From: an uncultured Acidimicrobiaceae bacterium
GTDB taxonomy: Bacteria; Actinomycetota; Acidimicrobiia; Acidimicrobiales; Microtrichaceae
Assembly (NCBI GenBank): GCA_937868025.1
Contig: CALMLJ010000115.1
Location: 1-48,216, forward strand
Reading direction: 5' to 3'
Length of the DNA: 48,216 nucleotides
Below, piece by piece: positions 44,101 to 48,216 of the stretch (the first letter of the stretch is position 1; each line of letters opens with the position of its first letter). The notes under the pieces were generated by a model that made no database searches, was not told the DNA's origin, and saw nothing but the letters and a program-made list of their open reading frames with translations. The translations under genes were made by a program, and so were the position numbers.

Positions 44101-47100
44101 GTGGAGAAGGGTCTTGGTAGCGACCTTCTCGAACACGTACGTGTACTCGTAGACGCGATCCTCAGGGAGGCCGCCAGCATCGATGTTGGCCTTCGTCTCC
44201 TGGGTCACGCGGCCTGCGAAGTCGTACTCCTTGTCCGAGATGACGAGGTCGAAGGTCGACACCGGTGCCGTTGGAGTTGGCTGGAAGTTCTTCAGAACCG
44301 TGGTTTCGGGAAGGTTGTCTTCGGTAAAGGTTGTCTCGAGTACGTTCCCCACGCCGTCCTCGACAGACACCACGTTGCTGTTGTCGTCGTATCCCGTAGT
44401 AGTTGTGGACTCGACGACTGAACCCTTGGCGACCGTTTCGCTGATTTTTCGATCAGCGTCGTCGTAGCTGTACTCGGTCACTCGCGACGGGCTTCCGCCA
44501 GAGAGGGATGATCCGGTGACTCGTTCGACGTTGCCGTTGGCGTCGTAGTCGGTGTCGGTGCGCAGCTGGCGGGTGGACGAGGTGACTTCATTCGTCACCT
44601 CCGGCTCATCGACTAGGTCGGTGCGCGACAGCTTGTCCCAGGTTGTCGTCCAGGTCGCTCCGGCGGGAATGCCAGTGCCGGTCTCGGTGCGCGTCTCCTC
44701 GCGCCCCAAGTCGTCGTAGGTGTAGGTCGTCGTCTTGCCGAGCGCGTCGACCATCACGCGGAGGTTGCCCTGCTTGTCGTAGTCGTAGCTGGTCGTGCCG
44801 TCAGCGCTGTCGGAAGTCGGCTCGGTCTTTTCCCTCAGCAGCCCGGCCGGCATCTTGTCGCCCGGTCCACCGTCGTACGCAGCCTCGGTACCGTCAGTCC
44901 AGCTATAGGTGACGTCGCCAAGAGGGTCAGGCCGGTCCTCCTTGATCACGGTGACGCCGTCAGGGGCGTAGGAGGTAATGGTGGCGTAGGTGTTGTCCGT
45001 GGGGCTCAGCGGATTGGTTCGGGGATCGCGACGAACGGTCACCTGGTTCTTGGCGTTGTACGCCACGTAGACGGTTCTGGTCTCCTCCCACTGGGTCTGG
45101 ATCTTGCGCGGAGATCCGAACTCGTTGAAGTCGCTGTAGCTTTCGCGGTGGGGAACGGAGTTCTCGCCGTCGTCCTCGAAGACGAGCAGTTCGAGGAATC
45201 CGGTCTCGTCGTTGTATGTCCAGGTGCGCGTTCGCCCGCGCTCGTTGACACGCTCGAGGAGTCGGAGGCGGTCGTCGAACCTCCAGACCGTCGTTTCGCC
45301 GCGGGGATCGGTGACGGTCGTGTTCATCGCGAAGTCGGGGTCGGTGTCGTCGTAGACGTAGGACGTCCGGTTGCCTCGAATGTCGCTGAGAGGACCGGGG
45401 TCTCGATCACGCAGCGCGCCGTCCTCCCGCCACGCGACTCGCTTGGAGGTGGGGTCGTACTCCAGCGTCACCTCAACGTTGCCCTTCGGATTGCGCCACT
45501 CCGACAGTCGATCGTCAGGACCGTCGTAGACGTAGGTGGTGGCCTTTGGAGTCAGCTCGTCGGACTCGACCGGATCAGTGACTGACGTGAGGTAGTCGCC
45601 GGTTGCGAGGTCGTAGGTGTAGGTCCAGACCGAGGTGCCGCCGGCGCCATCGTCCGTGTCCACCTGAGTGACGTGCCCGGTGCTCGGCGACAGTGTGATG
45701 TCGATGGACCGCTGGCTAGCGAGGGACGTCATGGTCAGCGAGGTGCCACCCCACCCGGTGATCTCCAACCGATGGCCCTTCGCGTCAACCACTGCGCTCA
45801 GACGCATCTGATCGGTCACCAGGCCGGTCTGTTCAAACTCGTAGATCGTTTGTGTTGGGGTGATGACTTTCCAGGTGTCGTTTACGTGGGAGACGGTGTC
45901 GAGCTCGATGGTCGAGCCGCCGCCGAAGGGGGTCGCCCAGGTTCCGTCGGAGTTCTGCCCGAACCATTCGACGTAGTTGTCGTCGTGAACCAGGTTGAAT
46001 CCGCCGTCGCCGTCCTGTTGGAGGAACATGTCAAGGATGGTGTGCCAGCCGGCGCCGAACAGACCCGTGGTGCGGTCGTCGCCCGAGTTGTACGAGCGGG
46101 TGATCTCGAGCTTCGGTCCCACGACAGAGACTGATGCGTCGAGCTGGTCAGCGAAGTAGTTCCCCGTTGCTGTGTTGACGCCGCCTTCAAAGCCCGAGAA
46201 CGGATCTGAGCCTCCTCGCCATGTGGGCTGGGCCGGAAGCCCTGTGGTACGGAAGACCTGCGGGTCGGCCGAGATCGTCACCGGTCCGTCGGTGACTTCG
46301 GCGCGGTAGGTGTACGTACGGTTGTGCTGGATAACATAGGCCGGCGCCGCCAGCGTCAGGTTGTAGGGGCTGGAGGTCGTGTAGGAAGACCACGGGGTGA
46401 AGGCGCATGCGCCGGACACGCCACCCGTGACGTCGCAGATCTCTGCCCTGTACGCCAGCGGATCGGAGTGTGTGTCCGATGCCGTGATCTGAACGACTGG
46501 TGCCGACGAGTCGGTGATGTGCGGAGTCACTCCATCGCCAGTTGGGCTTACCCCCGAGATCACGGGGTCGTCGTTGACGGTCACCTCGAGTACCGGCGTG
46601 AAGTCCTTGGCGTTGAGCGTGTTGGAGATCTCATCGCCGGAGAGGCCGAATTGGAGATAGTCACGGTCACGGAACATTGCCTGGACGATCGAGGTCACCT
46701 CGCACTGGCCGTCACCGTTGTAGATCACGGCGTTTGAGCAGTACTTGTACTCCCCAGGGTTGGTGTTGTTGACCAACCCGTTCCAGGTGACCGCCGTCGC
46801 GAAGGTCGCGTACAGGCTGGTCGGGAGCGTGCCGACGCCAGTCGGAGTGGTCCACTTCAGTCGCGCGTCGCGGATGTTCTCGTAGCGGATCGACGGGCCG
46901 TAGAGCTCCCAGTAGGTACGCCACATCTCGTTGCCGGTCGAGGGCGCCAGGTTGTAGTGGTTGCCCACCGTCGCGTGGGTGCACGACGACGGTGGCGACC
47001 ACCAGCAGAACGGGGAGGAGGTGCTGGAGCTGCGATAGATCGCGCTGTTGGTCTGAGTCACGTTGGCGGTCGTCGGGTCCAGGACCACGGGGAACGAGCG

Positions 47101-48129
47101 ATCCGACCGCTTGGCCAGCCATGATGGATCGAGCCCAACCTTCACGGTCGAGGCCTCACCACTCAGGACCGGCTGAGCCTCGGGGAGTGGCGTTCCGTCA
47201 GGACCGTGGACGCTTGGCGGGTACACGATCATGTCCTTGCCGAGTGGTCCGGACAGTGTCAGACCGCCGGTCAGATCTCGTGCGCCGTCGCGACTTGGCT
47301 TCTCCGGGCGTCCGGTCACCACGGCGCCGTCGAGTCGGAACTCGAACGACGGCTGCTCGATGCGGCGCTTGATGATGATGTCCTCCTTCACGCCGCTGGA
47401 CGTGAGGGTGTAGCGAAGGTCTGCTCCAGGCCACACCTCCGGATAGGTCACCGTCAGGCCCTCGACACGACCTTCGGTCTTCTGGCCACCGGTCGGCGTG
47501 AAGGCCAGGGTCTGGCCATTTCGAGTGAGGTAGTAGCCGGGCGTCTTCGGATCGAAGGCCGCGACGAACGAGTTAGCCCCCGAACGGATGATGCCGTCGC
47601 GGCCCTGCGTCAGCGACACGTCGATGTTCTGCCATTTGCCGGACTCGTCCTTCCAGTGGATCGGTTCGGTTGCAAGCCGATGGGTCTTGGATCCATCGGG
47701 GTTGGCGAACACCGTGGACGACTCGGCGCGCTCGTTGACGAGCTCCACCGAGTCAGCTGGGGAGTAGCCGCCACCCGGAGGTCGATCTTCCGCAACGACA
47801 TCGCCCGCACTCGGCATCTTGTCCAGCCGGTCGTTGATCTGGGTGGCAACGTCGTCGCTCTTCGCTGCGAGCGGCTGGCCGGGGTTCGGCTTCGGAACGT
47901 CGCCCGGATTCGAGGACTGCCCGGGCACGGAGTGGTCCGAACGCGGCGTCGACGTCGGCCGCTTCATCTCGTCAGCGTCGAAGTCGTCCGGCCCGAACAT
48001 GTCGTCCGGAATCGGAGGTCGCTGCGACGAGGTCGGCCGCCGCTCGGCGGACGCCATCACCGACTGGGCACCTACGAGTCCCGGCACCACCGCCAGGATG
48101 ATTACGAGCCTACGGACAAAGTGGGTCAT
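40054..48129 (-). CDS. Secreted WapA-like RHS/YD-repeat protein with variable C-terminal tip
   Basis: A protein of 2691 residues. A signal peptide (THFVRRLVIILAVVPGLVGAQ) is followed by a disordered Pro-rich stretch, a WapA-like beta domain with IHWKDESGKWQNIDVSL and FPVVLDPT, and a Cys-containing module near residues 360-480. A DUF6531-type entry starts at about 641 (GVNTATGNYF). Many YD repeats (YDxxGNxxxxxD type) run to the core end RYTYAVNNPLSNWDPTG at residue 2313. The last 378 residues are the tip: helical, with a Gly/Ala-rich hydrophobic stretch, then a putative toxin domain ending YYSTIGGAAMTANIR. ATG 48129 is chosen over GTG 48144 because GGAGGT lies 7 nt upstream. Confidence 0.9.
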   Translation of the reverse strand: MTHFVRRLVIILAVVPGLVGAQSVMASAERRPTSSQRPPIPDDMFGPDDFDADEMKRPTSTPRSDHSVPGQSSNPGDVPKPNPGQPLAAKSDDVATQINDRLDKMPSAGDVVAEDRPPGGGYSPADSVELVNERAESSTVFANPDGSKTHRLATEPIHWKDESGKWQNIDVSLTQGRDGIIRSGANSFVAAFDPKTPGYYLTRNGQTLAFTPTGGQKTEGRVEGLTVTYPEVWPGADLRYTLTSSGVKEDIIIKRRIEQPSFEFRLDGAVVTGRPEKPSRDGARDLTGGLTLSGPLGKDMIVYPPSVHGPDGTPLPEAQPVLSGEASTVKVGLDPSWLAKRSDRSFPVVLDPTTANVTQTNSAIYRSSSTSSPFCWWSPPSSCTHATVGNHYNLAPSTGNEMWRTYWELYGPSIRYENIRDARLKWTTPTGVGTLPTSLYATFATAVTWNGLVNNTNPGEYKYCSNAVIYNGDGQCEVTSIVQAMFRDRDYLQFGLSGDEISNTLNAKDFTPVLEVTVNDDPVISGVSPTGDGVTPHITDSSAPVVQITASDTHSDPLAYRAEICDVTGGVSGACAFTPWSSYTTSSPYNLTLAAPAYVIQHNRTYTYRAEVTDGPVTISADPQVFRTTGLPAQPTWRGGSDPFSGFEGGVNTATGNYFADQLDASVSVVGPKLEITRSYNSGDDRTTGLFGAGWHTILDMFLQQDGDGGFNLVHDDNYVEWFGQNSDGTWATPFGGGSTIELDTVSHVNDTWKVITPTQTIYEFEQTGLVTDQMRLSAVVDAKGHRLEITGWGGTSLTMTSLASQRSIDITLSPSTGHVTQVDTDDGAGGTSVWTYTYDLATGDYLTSVTDPVESDELTPKATTYVYDGPDDRLSEWRNPKGNVEVTLEYDPTSKRVAWREDGALRDRDPGPLSDIRGNRTSYVYDDTDPDFAMNTTVTDPRGETTVWRFDDRLRLLERVNERGRTRTWTYNDETGFLELLVFEDDGENSVPHRESYSDFNEFGSPRKIQTQWEETRTVYVAYNAKNQVTVRRDPRTNPLSPTDNTYATITSYAPDGVTVIKEDRPDPLGDVTYSWTDGTEAAYDGGPGDKMPAGLLREKTEPTSDSADGTTSYDYDKQGNLRVMVDALGKTTTYTYDDLGREETRTETGTGIPAGATWTTTWDKLSRTDLVDEPEVTNEVTSSTRQLRTDTDYDANGNVERVTGSSLSGGSPSRVTEYSYDDADRKISETVAKGSVVESTTTTGYDDNSNVVSVEDGVGNVLETTFTEDNLPETTVLKNFQPTPTAPVSTFDLVISDKEYDFAGRVTQETKANIDAGGLPEDRVYEYTYVFEKVATKTLLHFKERIEVDPTPHELRLEVNEFDQVGNVLFKHEGNLVGSDYARTTAYEYNPAGLVEEQTLVNSDGDPERRTSTVYDAAGHPKTMTRDGFTAITGIPDRITHLAYNDDGLLLTKTVENDVTTDLETTYTYNARGGVTSEQDPEDNVFETDYDQLGRPTVRTAPEVHNESNGSGGDSRPETITGYNEFGEASHEEDANGNVTEHWYDDLGRETAIWYPTYTPPGGSPITAAELMSYDGVGNLVYKVDRRGKSSTFDFDQLNRVYRTLTPGSAPSSQVENLTFYDFVGNQVRTVDPTGAVTRFEYDMADRLRHRIVEVRQPLAATKELTTTYDYDSLGNQTYFKDELDKETTRTVNAAGQVLAVTDPLSHTATTAFNPFGDKVEEVDESDIHTAFGYDQAGRMTSTANTGLAGAETPQTTVIDYDARGLRRATTSPEGRATTVIWDDAGRMESVTIGSGPEASTTDLYYDAAGNNTRVKNGEGESTILTYQEWNLLADRIEPATSTSPTLAERTWTTVYDGAGLVTKEIQPGSVELDRTFDDAGRPLSETATGASGSRTFSYDDAGRMRSVSHPTATIDVEYDDRGLPTAVTGGAGNSAFTWNDRGELETRTDPAGTSNYLYDDAGRLAEETDPITGGKAEYGYDDAGRRTFAANFDSSLTGSPDVPVRWTGYDNYGRIDWDVLLPNPNSDPETMARSYDFDADGNVAATFVWGSSNPADAGFQWYVYNSRNELAEWWDTTATPTFYSYDLAGNRTSAGAISYQYDEQNRLTSAGSDSYTWTDRGTMASVTKGLTTTNLTFDVFGQNLTNGATTMAYDGLGRIASRDADPFTYSGLSIDPVDDGDWVTNHGLDGTVLSTMESGGLNARWAVVDPHRNVVGLREPTSGEVDTSTAFNPHGERINTTGSLNPTVGFQGDYTDPTSGEVWMGTRHYQPTTATFTSRDSYNGRLESPLSLNRYTYAVNNPLSNWDPTGMAANPNDDWGKFTADVEADLNAYKTREFLGGIQNGRNAGLNDQQISFFMGIHWSTVVEPNVLIWREEMIRQWSNAHSDKSSKPEPKEPFVQIGMDGEPHIVDSSKWTDRQFAANIAMNASVCSAIGKTTSLTAAGVCAASHAAMPAIFSWLNEQLLLGDLPEKIDAALVGLVQFITGFSLGLVIGGSILAGAACASVGTFVLGAACAAGVGILSRASQAALGGATFGQSLRAGFDPRSIGLDILLGGVAAVGVGGSLARNSYHRLISTAKGEAAAAYGAGATPYEAVLTGSTARDTIKQAVRSGMPKWQVAVIEKGFNRLPWRQGVNEITPQMRIQNSNLQSVFDGIDHSNRMMDFLFYGKQEYYSTIGGAAMTANIR

Positions 48130-48216
48130 GCCACGTACCTCCACGAGGGAACGAACATGAGGGCTCTTCGGATCTGAGCGGGGTGTAGGGGTCCGCTGAC
48201 GCGTACGAGGGCCCTG

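Noticed and set aside
41200..46200. Tandem DNA repeats or CRISPR-like array in the RHS gene
   Set aside because: The periodicity is at protein level (YD repeats) with diverged DNA; there are no identical repeats with regular spacers.

Overview
The window is GC-rich (roughly two thirds G+C over most of its length). It has tightly packed genes, frequent GTG starts, ATGA/GTGA/TGATG stop-start overlaps and many TAGnnT -10 boxes, several placed 6-7 nt before a start codon (leaderless style). Together with long RmlA, an LpdA-type flavoprotein, a DUF6541-like membrane protein and a WapA-like RHS protein, this points to a high-GC actinobacterium. An Acidimicrobiia-type organism is my best guess but cannot be proved from the sequence.

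Layout. (1) 1-2955: end of a biotin carboxyl carrier domain (+), an lpdA-like/RDD operon (-), and a divergent LpxA-like acyltransferase (+). (2) 2865-8284 (-): operon of DegT aminotransferase, nucleotide-sugar epimerase, hexapeptide acetyltransferase, GT4 glycosyltransferase and a large membrane protein. (3) 8474-11869 (+): second DegT aminotransferase, Gfo/Idh/MocA dehydrogenase, Wzx-like flippase. (4) 11929-19129: small coiled-coil proteins and three large glycosyltransferases (GT2-GT4, GT2-GT2, N-domain-GT4). (5) 19226-26003 (+): wzm, wzt with C-terminal cargo domain, coiled-coil/methyltransferase, GT2-GT4, GT4, all overlapping. (6) 26026-31420 (-): rmlA-rmlC-rmlB-rmlD for dTDP-L-rhamnose, followed by a decayed DUF6541-like gene. 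(7) 31506-34570 (-): secreted PGRP/amidase with four tandem C-terminal repeats, and a lipoprotein. (8) 34636-39242: accessory stretch with a dead IS3-family element that cuts a J-domain-type gene, a small membrane protein, and a DUF5131/TcmP pair. (9) 39533-48129 (-): a 2691-residue secreted RHS protein with an AT-richer C-terminal tip and a following candidate immunity gene.

Regions 2 to 6 read as one surface-polysaccharide locus. The aminotransferases, dehydrogenases and acetyltransferase make N-acylated amino sugars, the Rml enzymes make dTDP-rhamnose, and multi-domain glycosyltransferases assemble the chain. Export is by Wzm/Wzt (and possibly Wzx). The coiled-coil methyltransferase directly after wzt resembles, in layout, the WbdD chain terminator and length ruler of ABC-transporter-dependent O antigens. 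This is the most interesting system in the window, followed by the RHS tip/immunity cassette and the DUF5131/TcmP pair.
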